From Microbacterium phyllosphaerae (lineage in GTDB: Bacteria > Actinomycetota > Actinomycetes > Actinomycetales > Microbacteriaceae): a stretch of 64,000 nucleotides of DNA. Each line of letters opens with the position of its first letter. Position 1 is the stretch's first letter. The stretch covers positions 2,542,001 to 2,606,000 of the forward strand of contig NZ_JAGIOA010000001.1 in NCBI RefSeq assembly GCF_017876435.1. Reading direction: 5' to 3'. The translations under genes and the position numbers were made by a program. Under the pieces are notes generated by a model. The model did no database searches and had not been told where the DNA came from. It was given only the letters and a program-made list of their open reading frames with translations. This document shows, in pieces, positions 9,896-19,124 of this stretch.

Positions 9896-9928
9896 CGACG
9901 GGGGTCGCGCTCGGCGCGGCCCCCGTCG
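9896..9928. terminator. Hairpin between convergent fadB and GMC oxidoreductase genes
   Basis: Perfect 9-bp arms, CGACGGGGG and CCCCCGTCG, enclose a 15-base loop directly between the two convergent stop codons. It would serve both directions. No long U tract follows, which is usual at this GC content. Confidence 0.7.
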
Positions 9929-11587
9929 TCATGTCTGCTGAACGGGGCGCCCGTCGACGTCGCCGGAGCGTGGCCAGAACGACATGGCGCGCTCTGCGAG
10001 CGCCGTGATCGTCAACGAGGGGTTCACGCCCGGATTCGCGGGGACCGCCGCCCCGTCGACGACGTGCAGCCCCGGGTGCCCCCACACGCGGTGGTATCGA
10101 TCGACGACACCGGTCTCCGGCGACGCCGAGATGACGGCACCGCCGAGGAAGTGCGCGGTGAGCGGGATGCCGAAGACCTCGGGCCACGAGCCCCGCGCCC
10201 CTGCGGGCACTCCGCCCTCCTTCTGCACTCGGGCGGCGATCGCCGCGGCCGCTCGGTGCGCCTGCGGCAGATGGCTCGGGTTCGGCTCGCCGTGCCCCTG
10301 CCTGCTCGTCATGACCAGGCGGCCGAATCGTCGACGCAGTGACAGCGTGAGCGAGTTGTCGACGGTCTGCATGACGAGCGCGATGATGCCGCGTTCGCTC
10401 CAGCGCCGAAGCGACCCCAGGCGCACCTGTCGGATCGGCGCCCGCAGGAATCGCCCCACGAGAGTGCCCAGCCGACGACCGAGCGACGCATCTCCCGGCA
10501 CCATGATCGATGCCAGCGCGCCCATCAGGTTGGACCCGGGTCCGTAGCGCACGTTCTCGACATGGGTGCGCTCGTCGACGTGGAAGGAGGTCGTGATGGC
10601 GACGCCCTTGGCGAGCTCGAGAGAAGTCGGAACCTCGGTCGCGATCGCGCCGTCGAGCGCTTCGGAGTTCGTCCTGGTGAGGCGCCCCACGGCATCCGAG
10701 ATGCGAGGGAGCGCACCGCTCTGCTTCATGCGATGCAGCAGCTGCTGCGTGCCCCAGGTGCCCGCGGCCAGCACGACCTGACGCGCCCGCACGGTGCGGC
10801 GCTCCCGCCTGAGCCAGGCTCCGCTGCGCTCGGTCGTCACTGCGAAGCCGCCGCCGGGGAGCTCGCGCACCTCGGTGACCGTGCGGAGCGGCTCGATCAC
10901 CGCCCCGCGGCGCTCCGCGAGTGCGAGGTAGTTCTTCATCAGCGTGTTCTTCGCGCCGACCCGGCACCCGACCATGCAGTTGCCGCAGAGCGTGCAGCCG
11001 GTGCGATCCGGGCCCTCTCCGTCGAAGAAGGGATCGGCTGTGCGCTCGCCCGGCTTTCCGAACCAGACGCCGACAGGCGCGTGTCGGAACGTGTCTCCGA
11101 CGCCGAGGTCCTCGGCGGCCCCCGCCATGATGCGCTCGACGGGACCCGAATGCGGATAGCGGTCGACCACGCCCAGCATCCGCTTCGCCGTCGCGTAGTG
11201 CGGGGACAGCTCGGCATCCCAGTCCGCGAGCGCACTCCACTGAGGGTCCGTGAAGAACGCTCCGCCCGGCTGGTACAGCGTGTTCGCGTAGTTCAAGGAT
11301 CCTCCGCCCACGCCCGCTCCGGCGAGAATCATCACGTGCGGCAGGCGATGGATGCGCTGGATGCCGTAGCAGCCGAGCGCCGGTGCCCACAGGTATCGGC
11401 GCACGTCCCAGCTGGTCTTCGCGAAGTCCTCGTCTTCGAAGCGACGTCCCGCCTCGTAGACCAGCACCCGGTACCCCTTGTCGACGAGCCGCAGCGCGGA
11501 GACCGAACCGCCGAACCCGGAGCCGATCACGACCACGTCCTCATCGAACACGGAATCACCGCGCGCGGTCGTGCCCGCATCACGCAT
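9929..11587 (-). CDS. GMC-family FAD oxidoreductase with ferredoxin-like cysteine motif
   Basis: A 552-aa flavoprotein of the glucose-methanol-choline oxidoreductase family, resembling actinobacterial ChoD-type cholesterol oxidases/dehydrogenases. The FAD Rossmann motif IGSGFGGS is at residues 21-28 and the GMC motif AGAGVGGGSLNYANT at about 90-104. The C-terminal catalytic region has TAHFLGGAV and NPGVNPSLTITALAERA. An insertion at 198-208 reads CTLCGNCMVGC, a C-x2-C-x2-C-x3-C pattern like a 4Fe-4S ligand set. It is last in the flavoprotein-kinase-oxidoreductase operon, overlapping the kinase gene by 8 bases. The alcohol substrate is unknown; given the neighbours, a lipid alcohol is a reasonable guess. 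Confidence 0.82.
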   Translation of the reverse strand: MRDAGTTARGDSVFDEDVVVIGSGFGGSVSALRLVDKGYRVLVYEAGRRFEDEDFAKTSWDVRRYLWAPALGCYGIQRIHRLPHVMILAGAGVGGGSLNYANTLYQPGGAFFTDPQWSALADWDAELSPHYATAKRMLGVVDRYPHSGPVERIMAGAAEDLGVGDTFRHAPVGVWFGKPGERTADPFFDGEGPDRTGCTLCGNCMVGCRVGAKNTLMKNYLALAERRGAVIEPLRTVTEVRELPGGGFAVTTERSGAWLRRERRTVRARQVVLAAGTWGTQQLLHRMKQSGALPRISDAVGRLTRTNSEALDGAIATEVPTSLELAKGVAITTSFHVDERTHVENVRYGPGSNLMGALASIMVPGDASLGRRLGTLVGRFLRAPIRQVRLGSLRRWSERGIIALVMQTVDNSLTLSLRRRFGRLVMTSRQGHGEPNPSHLPQAHRAAAAIAARVQKEGGVPAGARGSWPEVFGIPLTAHFLGGAVISASPETGVVDRYHRVWGHPGLHVVDGAAVPANPGVNPSLTITALAERAMSFWPRSGDVDGRPVQQT

Positions 11588-12494
11588 GATCCGCCTCCGT
11601 CGCCGCGGGCACCAGGACGGTCAGCGCGGCCGGTCGGATCCCGATCGTGCAGTCGTCCTCGCCGAGGCGCTCACCGTCGGCGTAGACGACGAGTCCCGGC
11701 GCGCTCACCCTCACCGAGCGAACGCGCCGGTGAACGACCTCTCGACGCGTCAGGTGCGTTCCTCGCAGCAGCAACGGGAACAGCCGCAGCAGACGACGCC
11801 TGCTCAGCGGGGCGACCTGCACGAGATCGAGCAGACTGTCGTCGGCGGCCGCACCGGCGCACACCGGCATCCCGCCCCCGTAGCTCGCCGTGTTGCCGAC
11901 CGCGACGAGCGTGCCCGGAGCCGCGACAGGATCCGAACCGTCGACCGACACGGTGAACTCCATCGGACGAAGACGCAGGAGCTCGATCACGACGGCGAGG
12001 TAGTAGCGGAGCACCCCGTGCGGCCATCGGAGACGGTTCGTGCGATCGCTGACCTTCGCGTCGAAACCGAGAGCCGCGATCGTGAGAAAAGGTGCGACCC
12101 GATCCGCCGTGCGGATCTCTCCGACATCGATCGCCCGCGCGACTCCCGAGAGGGCGACCTCTGCCGCGGCGACCGGGTCGTGCCGGGGAAGGCCGAGCGC
12201 CCGTGCGAGATCGTTCCCCGTTCCGGCGGGCACGAGCGCGACGGGTACCGCAGCCGCGCAGACCATGTCGAGGATGCCTGAGAGCGTGCCGTCTCCGCCG
12301 ACGACGACCAGCACTCGTGGCTCCTCGCCGAGTGCCTGCGCCGCCAGCACCCGGCTCGACGCCGCAGAGTCGCCGGTGAAGACGCGGATGTCCGCGCCAC
12401 GACCCCGCAGGTGGGCCAGTGCCGCGTCGGCCTCGCGCCCACCGCGTCCTTTGCCCGCGAAGGGGTTCGACAGCACAGCGATGTGGTCTGCCAT
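11580..12494 (-). CDS. Diacylglycerol kinase-family lipid kinase
   Basis: A 304-aa enzyme of the DagK/YegS lipid-kinase family, phosphorylating diacylglycerol or a related lipid with ATP at the inner membrane face. Motifs are SNPFAGKG at 9-16, the nucleotide loop GGDGT at 66-70, PAGTGNDLAR in the first domain, and YADGERL near the C-terminus. It lies 1 base after the AGPS-like flavoprotein gene and overlaps the GMC gene, so all three are likely co-translated. A mycobacterial lipid kinase (Rv2252, from memory) sits in a comparable neighbourhood. Confidence 0.87.
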   Translation of the reverse strand: MADHIAVLSNPFAGKGRGGREADAALAHLRGRGADIRVFTGDSAASSRVLAAQALGEEPRVLVVVGGDGTLSGILDMVCAAAVPVALVPAGTGNDLARALGLPRHDPVAAAEVALSGVARAIDVGEIRTADRVAPFLTIAALGFDAKVSDRTNRLRWPHGVLRYYLAVVIELLRLRPMEFTVSVDGSDPVAAPGTLVAVGNTASYGGGMPVCAGAAADDSLLDLVQVAPLSRRRLLRLFPLLLRGTHLTRREVVHRRVRSVRVSAPGLVVYADGERLGEDDCTIGIRPAALTVLVPAATEADHA

Positions 12495-12495
12495 G

Positions 12496-14118
12496 TCATC
12501 GCGTCCGATCAGCCGAGATCACGGCACCGGGGTTCAGGATCCCCGTGGGGTCGAGCTCGCGCTTGATCGCGGCCAGGATCCTCACGCCGGTCTCGCCGAT
12601 CTCCTGCTCCAGCCACGGGGCGTGATCGCGGCCGACGGCGTGATGGTGGCTGATCGTGCCGCCGGTCGCGATGATCGCGTCGTTCGCACGCGTCTTCACC
12701 CGAGCCCACACCGCCAGAGGGTCGGACCGGATGCCGGCCAGCACCGTGAAGTACAGCGATGCCCCCGTCGGGTAGATGTGAGAGACGTGGCACATCACGT
12801 ACGACTTGGCGCCGGCATCCGAGAACCCGTTCCGAAGCGCCGCGGCGACCGCCGACTTGAGCGCATGGAGGTTCGACCAGGTGGTCGCCGTCTCGAGCGT
12901 CTCACAGAACACCCCGGCGTCCAGCAGCGCATCACGCAGATAGGGGCCGTCGAAGCGTCCGTCCAACCAGTCCTCAGCGCCCGATGCGCCCGACGAGGTC
13001 CCGCCGGCCGCGACGAGCGATGCCGACGTCCGCGCCCGGCGCGCACCAATGTCATCGCCTTCGTAGACGGTGACCACCTGGGCACCCTTCGAGAGGGCCT
13101 TGCCGATCCGGCCCACCTGCGCCAGGCTGACCGCGGTCTCAGCCTCGTCGGACAGTCGGATCACGGTCGGCCCGCCGCCCTGCTGTGCCACCTGCCGCAA
13201 GGCGTCGACGCCCGCGGTGAAATCCGGGAAGCTCCAGGACTCGAGCACTCGCTCACGAGGGATCGGATGGATCCGCACGCGGACCTCGGTGATCACCCCG
13301 AAGATGCCCTCGGAGCCGAGGAACACACGGATGAGGTCGGGACCCGCGGCAGACCCCGGTGATCTCCCGAGATCGATGTCACCGGTCGGCGTGGCCACCC
13401 GGATGCCGGTGACCATCGTGTCGAATCGACCGTGACCCGCGGAGTTCTGCCCCGACGACCGCGCCGCAGCGAACCCGCCGATCGTCGCGTAGCGGAAGCT
13501 CTGCGGGTAGTGCCCGAGTTCGTACCCGTGCGCGGTGAGCAGTGCCTCCGCGTCCGGCCCGGCGGTTCCTGCGGCGAGGACGGCTTCGCCGCTCACCTCG
13601 TCGAGCCGGAGAAGACCGGTGAGTCGACGCAGGTCGAGGCTGACCACGGCGTGGTGGCTCCCGCGCTCGGGATCGAGGGCGCCGACCACGCTCGTCCCGC
13701 CGCCGAAGGGAATCACCGCGACACCGCGAGCGGCCGCGACTCCGAGCACCGCAGCGACCTGGTCGTGATCGCCGGGTCGGACGACAGCATCGGGTGCTGT
13801 CTGATGGAGTCGTCGTCGCCGAAGCAGATCGGGTGTCGAGCGCCCGCCCGCGTGGCGGATCCGAGCCTCAGACGACACGTCGACGTGGCCGGTGCCGACG
13901 ACATCGGCGAACGCATGAATGTCGGCAGGCAGCAGCGCGGATGCGTCGAGCTGCACGTCCTCGAGCTCGACCGGCACCTCCGGCTTGCGGATCCGTCCGA
14001 GCAGCAACGGGAGAAGCGCGCGCACGGCACGCGGCAGATCACCGGCCTTCGTGGGGTCACCCCAGCCGTTCCACCGCATCTCCGATCGCTCGGCGACTCT
14101 GCCGTTCTTCTGACCCAT
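12496..14118 (-). CDS. FAD-binding oxidase, alkyl-dihydroxyacetonephosphate synthase-like
   Basis: A 540-aa VAO-family flavoprotein resembling alkyl-DHAP synthase, which exchanges the acyl chain of acyl-DHAP for a fatty alcohol to start ether lipid synthesis. The FAD-binding region has VIPFGGGTSVVG, YPQSFRYATIGGFAA and SSGQNSAGHGRFD. The C-terminal GTISHHHAVGRDHAPW begins at 487 and its triple histidine (491-493) is characteristic of the synthase clade; the final LDPTGILNPGAV is family-typical. The frame starts at 14118; an internal ATG at 14079 (MRWNGWG) is an equally plausible start and resembles other family N-termini. It is divergent from a TetR gene 20 bases away. Activity is inferred, since related family members are D-2-hydroxyacid dehydrogenases. 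Confidence 0.8.
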   Translation of the reverse strand: MGQKNGRVAERSEMRWNGWGDPTKAGDLPRAVRALLPLLLGRIRKPEVPVELEDVQLDASALLPADIHAFADVVGTGHVDVSSEARIRHAGGRSTPDLLRRRRLHQTAPDAVVRPGDHDQVAAVLGVAAARGVAVIPFGGGTSVVGALDPERGSHHAVVSLDLRRLTGLLRLDEVSGEAVLAAGTAGPDAEALLTAHGYELGHYPQSFRYATIGGFAAARSSGQNSAGHGRFDTMVTGIRVATPTGDIDLGRSPGSAAGPDLIRVFLGSEGIFGVITEVRVRIHPIPRERVLESWSFPDFTAGVDALRQVAQQGGGPTVIRLSDEAETAVSLAQVGRIGKALSKGAQVVTVYEGDDIGARRARTSASLVAAGGTSSGASGAEDWLDGRFDGPYLRDALLDAGVFCETLETATTWSNLHALKSAVAAALRNGFSDAGAKSYVMCHVSHIYPTGASLYFTVLAGIRSDPLAVWARVKTRANDAIIATGGTISHHHAVGRDHAPWLEQEIGETGVRILAAIKRELDPTGILNPGAVISADRTR

Positions 14119-14120
14119 GC

Positions 14121-14133
14121 GTTACAGTGTGAC
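14121..14133. promoter_or_regulatory. Candidate TetR operator in the divergent spacer
   Basis: The 20-base spacer between divergent starts holds GTTAC-AGT-GTGAC, an imperfect inverted repeat (4 of 5 arm positions). Any binder here would occlude both promoters, the usual arrangement for an autoregulating TetR protein. The site is short and the palindrome imperfect, so this is tentative. Confidence 0.35.
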
Positions 14134-14138
14134 AGATC

Positions 14139-14747
14139 ATGGAAGAACGTCAAGCGATTGCCGAAGCGCCGCTCGCGGAGCAGCCGCACTGGGATGCCAC
14201 CCAGTCGCGCATCCTCGATGCGGCCGACGAACTGATCAGCCGCCGAGGCGTGCACGGAGTGACGATCGCCGAGCTCGCACGTCGTGCAGGCCACAGCCGA
14301 CCCACGATCTACCGCAGCTGGAGCGACGCCGACGACGTCGTGCGGGCAGCTCTGCTCCGCCGGGTCGCCGGCATCGTCTCGCAGTTCCCGACCGAGCCGT
14401 TCACCCGAACCGATCTCGTCGACGATGTGCTTCGTTTCTCGGTCCTCTTCCGAACTGACGAGGTCTACGGGCGGTTGCTCGCGGACGAGCCGGAGGTCTT
14501 CACCCGCTACACGCTGCAGCGTGTCGGATCGAGTCAGCGCCTGATCCTGAGCTGGCTCGCCGCGGCGATCCGTGCAGCACAGCAAGGCGGCACGGTGAGG
14601 ACAGGAGACGCGGACGCGATCGCGGTGATGCTGCTGCTCATCGCGCAGTCGGCGGTGCTCTCGCACGGCACGGTCTCCGAGCTCATCTCCGAGGAATCGT
14701 GGGAGCGCGAGCTGCGCGCCGCTCTCGACGGGCTGCTCCGGCCGTGA
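14139..14747 (+). CDS. TetR/AcrR family transcriptional regulator
   Basis: A 202-aa regulator. The N-terminal helix-turn-helix spans about residues 22-66 (RILDAADELISRRGVHGVTI, then AELARRAGHSRPTIYRSW). The C-terminal ligand-binding half is not diagnostic; a fatty acyl or lipid ligand would suit the neighbours. It is divergent from the flavoprotein operon and overlaps the following glpD by 4 bases, so it most likely controls both arms of the cassette. Confidence 0.88.
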   Translation: MEERQAIAEAPLAEQPHWDATQSRILDAADELISRRGVHGVTIAELARRAGHSRPTIYRSWSDADDVVRAALLRRVAGIVSQFPTEPFTRTDLVDDVLRFSVLFRTDEVYGRLLADEPEVFTRYTLQRVGSSQRLILSWLAAAIRAAQQGGTVRTGDADAIAVMLLLIAQSAVLSHGTVSELISEESWERELRAALDGLLRP

Positions 14748-16189
14748 ACGCCCACTCCCCCGACCTCAACGTCGCGCGTCGGGCCGTCGAACTCGCTCGG
14801 GCCGCCGAGGAGGTCGTCGACGTGCTCGTGATCGGCGGTGGGATCACCGGCACGGGAGTCGCGCTCGACGCCGCGGCCCGGGGGCTGACCGTCACGCTGC
14901 TCGAAGCGGATGACCTCGCATTCGGCACGAGCCGATTCAGCTCGAAGCTCGTCCACGGGGGGCTCCGGTATCTCGCCACGGGCGATCTGGCGACCGCGAA
15001 GGAGAGTGCTTTCGAGCGCCACCTGCTGATGACGGTCATCGCTCCGCACCTCATCCGACCGCTCGGTCAGCTCCTTCCCTTCGCCTCCGGGGTGACCGCT
15101 CGACAGCGCGCCGCCGGCGCCGCAGGCATGACCATGGGCGACCTGCTGCGGCTGCGCGCACGAACACCCCGCGCGATCCTGCCCGCCCCACGGATCATCT
15201 CCGCCCGCGCCGCGCATGATCTGGTGCCGGCTCTCGAACGCCGAGGGCTTCGCGGGGGCATGCTGTCGTACGACGGACAGCTCGTCGATGATGCGCGACT
15301 GGTCGTGAGCGTCGCCCGCACGGCCGCGAGTCTGGGCGCACGCATCCTCACCCGGGTCCGGGCACGGGAGCTGCGAAGCGACGGAGCGATCGCCGAAGAT
15401 GTCCTGACCGGCGAGACCCTCGACATCCGCGCCCGCAGCGTGATCAACGCCACGGGTGTCTGGGCCGGAACCCTCGACGAGTCGATCACGATGCGACCCA
15501 GCCGTGGAACGCACATCGTGCTCGATGCCGCCGACCTCGGACGCGCCTCGGCGGCGCTCACCATCCCGCATGAGGGGTCGATCAGCCGGTACGTGTTCGC
15601 CCTGCCGCAGCAGAGTGGACGCGTGATCGTCGGTCTCACCGACGAGGACGCCCCAGGACCCGTGCCGCCGATCGCCATCCCGACGGAGGGTGAGATCTCC
15701 TTCCTGCTCTCGACGCTCAACCGGGTGCTCGAGGAGCCGATCACGCGCGACCGGGTGCTCGGTGCCTTCGCAGGGCTCCGCCCACTCGTCGACACCGGCG
15801 CCGATGCCACCGCTGACATCTCCCGCCGACATATGGTCGCCGTCTCCGAGGCCGGGTTCATCAGCGTCCTCGGCGGCAAGCTGACCACGTATCGCCGGAT
15901 GGCCGAGGATGCTGTCGATCTCGCGTCACGCGCGAGCGGTCTGAACGCCGCGCGGAGCACGACGGCATCCCTCCGGCTCACCGACACCGCTCGTGTGATG
16001 CAGGAGGTCCCGGACTATGAGGGCCCGTCACGCTCGCAGATCGACTTCGCCGTACGCGCGGAGGGCGCGATGACCGTCGACGATGTCCTCGATCGACGCA
16101 CCCGCGTCGGCCTCGTCGACGCAGACCGTGAACACGCCAGGCCCACAGTGGAAGCGCTGATCTCGGAAGTACTGGCCGCGCTCGCCTGA
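14744..16189 (+). CDS. glpD: Glycerol-3-phosphate dehydrogenase (FAD, GlpD type)
   Basis: Membrane-associated flavoprotein oxidising sn-glycerol-3-phosphate to dihydroxyacetone phosphate, passing electrons to the quinone pool. The FAD motif VIGGGITGTG is at about 29-38, followed by GTSRFSSKLVHGGLRYL, INATGVWAG, and GLRPLVD with GGKLTTYRRMAE near the C-terminus. GTG at 14744 overlaps the TetR stop; the open frame begins 45 bases earlier but inside the TetR gene. At 481 aa it is a little short, with a reduced C-terminal cap. In this cassette it could supply DHAP for ether-lipid synthesis. Confidence 0.9.
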   Translation: MNAHSPDLNVARRAVELARAAEEVVDVLVIGGGITGTGVALDAAARGLTVTLLEADDLAFGTSRFSSKLVHGGLRYLATGDLATAKESAFERHLLMTVIAPHLIRPLGQLLPFASGVTARQRAAGAAGMTMGDLLRLRARTPRAILPAPRIISARAAHDLVPALERRGLRGGMLSYDGQLVDDARLVVSVARTAASLGARILTRVRARELRSDGAIAEDVLTGETLDIRARSVINATGVWAGTLDESITMRPSRGTHIVLDAADLGRASAALTIPHEGSISRYVFALPQQSGRVIVGLTDEDAPGPVPPIAIPTEGEISFLLSTLNRVLEEPITRDRVLGAFAGLRPLVDTGADATADISRRHMVAVSEAGFISVLGGKLTTYRRMAEDAVDLASRASGLNAARSTTASLRLTDTARVMQEVPDYEGPSRSQIDFAVRAEGAMTVDDVLDRRTRVGLVDADREHARPTVEALISEVLAALA

Positions 16190-16327
16190 CAGGCCCGATG
16201 CCGGCCGAGTCGATGGCGTATCCACCTCGGGGCGCCGCGGGGAACGCCGCGGGAACAGCGCGTGAACACCGGAGCCAGAGGCTCGCACGAGGCCGTGATG
16301 ACGCACTCGAGGGGGCACAGTGGTGTC

Positions 16328-17023
16328 ATGGACATGCTCCTCACGATGCTGGGCGGTAAGGGAATGTCGGGTCTGTTCAAGACCGGCACGGCGATCCTCA
16401 CCATCCTGCTGGTCGTCCCCGCCCTGCTGAAGATCTTCGTCGTCACGGTGGATGAAGGGTGGGCTGCGATCCGCACCCGCAACGGTAAGCCGATCATCCG
16501 CAACAGGCCGCAGCGTCGGCCCACCTCACGCGGGGGCGCGGTCGGCGAGGTCGTCGTGCTCGATCCCGGTTCGCACGGGGCCTTCCCGCTGTTCTACTGG
16601 TACAAGCTCATCGACGTCCGCTGCCGCGCGACGGACCTGCCCGCCCGCGAGATGACCGGAGCGAGTGGGCATCAGCATCGGGTGCATGCGTCGTTCGAGT
16701 GGAGACCGCTGCCGACCGGCCGAGATCTCCGGGTGTTCGAGCTCGACGTCGTGAACGTGAACGAGCGCGCGTCGAACATCGTCGGAGCGGCACTGCGAGA
16801 CGTCATCCGGGGCCTCGACGGCGCCGAGCTGCCGCACAACGACGAGATCAACACGCGGGTCATCGCCGCCAGCGCCGACGAGGTGCGACGCTCGTGCGGG
16901 GTCGAGCTCGTCCGCGTCATGGTCACGGGGGATGCGCTGACCGACGGCTACCTGCTCTCCACCGCGCTCCGCGATGCGGACCGTGGCGCCGAGGCCGTCG
17001 CGGCGCTCCACGCCCTCAACTGA
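16328..17023 (+). CDS. SPFH/band-7-like membrane-anchored protein
   Basis: A 231-aa protein with an N-terminal hydrophobic helix (about residues 17-40, ILTILLVVPALLKIFVV) followed by VDEGWAAIRTRNGKP, which resembles the opening of SPFH/stomatin domains. A beta-rich middle (ASFEWRPLPTGRDLRVFELDV) and a helical end with VVNVNERASNIVGAALRDVI also suit the family. Start ATG at 16328 is chosen for the short hydrophobic leader; upstream in-frame codons at 16262 and 16298 are possible. Function is unknown; membrane-domain scaffolding is typical for relatives. Family assignment is moderate. Confidence 0.6.
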   Translation: MDMLLTMLGGKGMSGLFKTGTAILTILLVVPALLKIFVVTVDEGWAAIRTRNGKPIIRNRPQRRPTSRGGAVGEVVVLDPGSHGAFPLFYWYKLIDVRCRATDLPAREMTGASGHQHRVHASFEWRPLPTGRDLRVFELDVVNVNERASNIVGAALRDVIRGLDGAELPHNDEINTRVIAASADEVRRSCGVELVRVMVTGDALTDGYLLSTALRDADRGAEAVAALHALN

Positions 17024-17056
17024 CGGCGCGGGCGCCCACGTGCGGGCTGCCGGGGA

Positions 17057-18997
17057 TCAGCTCCGCTCGTGCAGCGGAAGGTCGACCGTGCCGGTCTCGC
17101 CCGACTGGCGGGCGACCGGGATGCGAGTGCCGAGAACCTGGGCGACGACGTCCTGTGCGATCTTCGACGCCGTGAGCCCGGCATCCGCGAGGATCTGATC
17201 GCGCGAGGCGTGATCGATGAACTCGTCGGGCAGACCCAGTTCGTCGACCGCCGTGTCGATGCCCGCCTCGCGGAGCACCTGACGCACGCGCGTGCCGATG
17301 CCTCCCACGCGGATTCCGTCTTCGAGCGTGATGACGAGGCGATGACGCGCCGCCATGCTGACGATCGAAGGCTGCACCGGGATCGCCCAGCGGGGATCGA
17401 TGACCGTCGCTCCGATGCCCTGGGCACGGAGACGCTCGGCGACGTCCATCGCGAGCGCCGCGAACGGGCCGATCGCCACGAGGAGCACGTCTTCGGACTC
17501 GCCGCGGGCGAGCACGTCGACACCGTCGTGCAGGCGTTCGACGGCGGGCAGCTCGGGCGCCACGTCGCCCTTCGGGAATCGGATCACGGTCGGTGCATCC
17601 TCGACGAGCACTGCCTCATCGAGCGCCTCCTGCAGGCGCGCGCCGTCTCGCGGGGCGGCGATGCGGATGTGCGGGACGATCTGCAGCATCGCGAGGTCCC
17701 ACATGCCGTGGTGGCTGGGCCCGTCGGGACCCGTCACTCCCGCGCGGTCGAGGACGAAGGTGACGCCTGCGCGATGCAGGGCGACATCCATGAGCACCTG
17801 GTCGAAGGCGCGGCCCATGAAGGTCGCATACAGGGCGACGACCGGGTGCAGGCCGCCGAACGCGAGCCCTGCCGCGGACGCCACGGCGTGCTGCTCGGCG
17901 ATCCCCACGTCGTACACACGGTCGGGGAACCGCTCGGCGAACGGAGCGAGTCCTGTCGGGCGCAGCATCGCGGCCGTCATCGCGATGACGTCGGAACGTC
18001 GTTCTCCGACCGAGACGAGCGCGTCGGAGAACACGTCGGTCCAGCCGGTTCCACCGGACGAGAGGGTCTCGCCCGTGGTCGGATCTATGCGCCCGACGGC
18101 ATGGAACTGATCGGCCTCATCGTCGCGAGCCGGCTGATAGCCGCGCCCCTTCTCGGTGATGGCGTGCACGATGACGGGAGCACCGAACGACTTCGCGAGC
18201 TCGAGGGTCTCGAGCAGCGCGGGAAGGTCGTGTCCGTCGACCGGGCCGAGGTACTTGATGTCGAGATTGGAATACAGGGCTTCGTTGTTCGTGAAGCGCG
18301 AGAGGAATCCGTGGGTCCCGCCCCGCACACCGCGGAAGACGGCGCGGCCGACGGGTCCGAAGGCGCGGAAGAGGCGATCCGACTTGTGGTGCAGCTCCTT
18401 GTACGCCGCGGCGGTGCGCACCCGATTGAGGTAGCGCGACATACCGCCGATGGTCGGCGCGTACGAGCGTCCGTTGTCGTTGACCACGATGACGAGATTG
18501 CGGTCGTTGTCGTCGGAGATGTTGTTGAGCGCCTCCCACGTCATACCGCCGGTCAGGGCGCCGTCGCCGACCACCGCGACCACATGGCGATCTGCACGAC
18601 CGGTCGCGGTGAGGGCACGTGAGACGCCGTCCGCCCAGCTCAACGAGCTCGATGCGTGGGACGACTCGACGACGTCGTGCGGGCTCTCGGAGCGCTGCGG
18701 GTAGCCTGCGAGCCCTCCGCGGACGCGCAGCGACGAGAAGTCCTGACGGCCGGTCAGCAGCTTGTGCACATACGACTGGTGACCGGTGTCGAAGATGAAG
18801 GGGTCGTCGGGAGACGAGAAGACACGATGCAGCGCGATCGTCAGTTCGACGACGCCGAGGTTCGGCCCCAGGTGGCCACCCGTACGAGAGACGTTCTCGA
18901 CGAGGAACTCGCGGATCTCCCCTGCGAGCTCGATGAGCTGGTCCTCGGACAGAGAGTCGAGGTCACGGGGTCCTGAGATGCTCGGAAGAATCGGCAT
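17057..18997 (-). CDS. dxs: 1-deoxy-D-xylulose-5-phosphate synthase
   Basis: Thiamine-diphosphate enzyme condensing pyruvate and glyceraldehyde-3-phosphate, first step of the MEP isoprenoid pathway. The protein has 646 aa; His42 lies in SRTGGHLGPNLG, and the ThDP motif runs from GDGALTGGMTWEALNN (144-159) to VVNDN (about 175). The transketolase central domain has YDVGIAEQHAV. ATG at 18997 is preceded by GAGGAGGTG, which decides against the longer frame from 19228. It lies downstream of acnA in the same direction, separated by a terminator. Confidence 0.96.
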   Translation of the reverse strand: MPILPSISGPRDLDSLSEDQLIELAGEIREFLVENVSRTGGHLGPNLGVVELTIALHRVFSSPDDPFIFDTGHQSYVHKLLTGRQDFSSLRVRGGLAGYPQRSESPHDVVESSHASSSLSWADGVSRALTATGRADRHVVAVVGDGALTGGMTWEALNNISDDNDRNLVIVVNDNGRSYAPTIGGMSRYLNRVRTAAAYKELHHKSDRLFRAFGPVGRAVFRGVRGGTHGFLSRFTNNEALYSNLDIKYLGPVDGHDLPALLETLELAKSFGAPVIVHAITEKGRGYQPARDDEADQFHAVGRIDPTTGETLSSGGTGWTDVFSDALVSVGERRSDVIAMTAAMLRPTGLAPFAERFPDRVYDVGIAEQHAVASAAGLAFGGLHPVVALYATFMGRAFDQVLMDVALHRAGVTFVLDRAGVTGPDGPSHHGMWDLAMLQIVPHIRIAAPRDGARLQEALDEAVLVEDAPTVIRFPKGDVAPELPAVERLHDGVDVLARGESEDVLLVAIGPFAALAMDVAERLRAQGIGATVIDPRWAIPVQPSIVSMAARHRLVITLEDGIRVGGIGTRVRQVLREAGIDTAVDELGLPDEFIDHASRDQILADAGLTASKIAQDVVAQVLGTRIPVARQSGETGTVDLPLHERS

Positions 18998-19124
18998 CTG
19001 CACCTCCTCATAGGCACCGTTCGCGGCATCCGATTCCGGTACGGACGCCTGCTCGATCCTACCCCGGGCATCCGGGAAAGCTCGGAGAGCGACTCCCCCT
19101 TGACACCGGCCCTGAGACGCGGAA

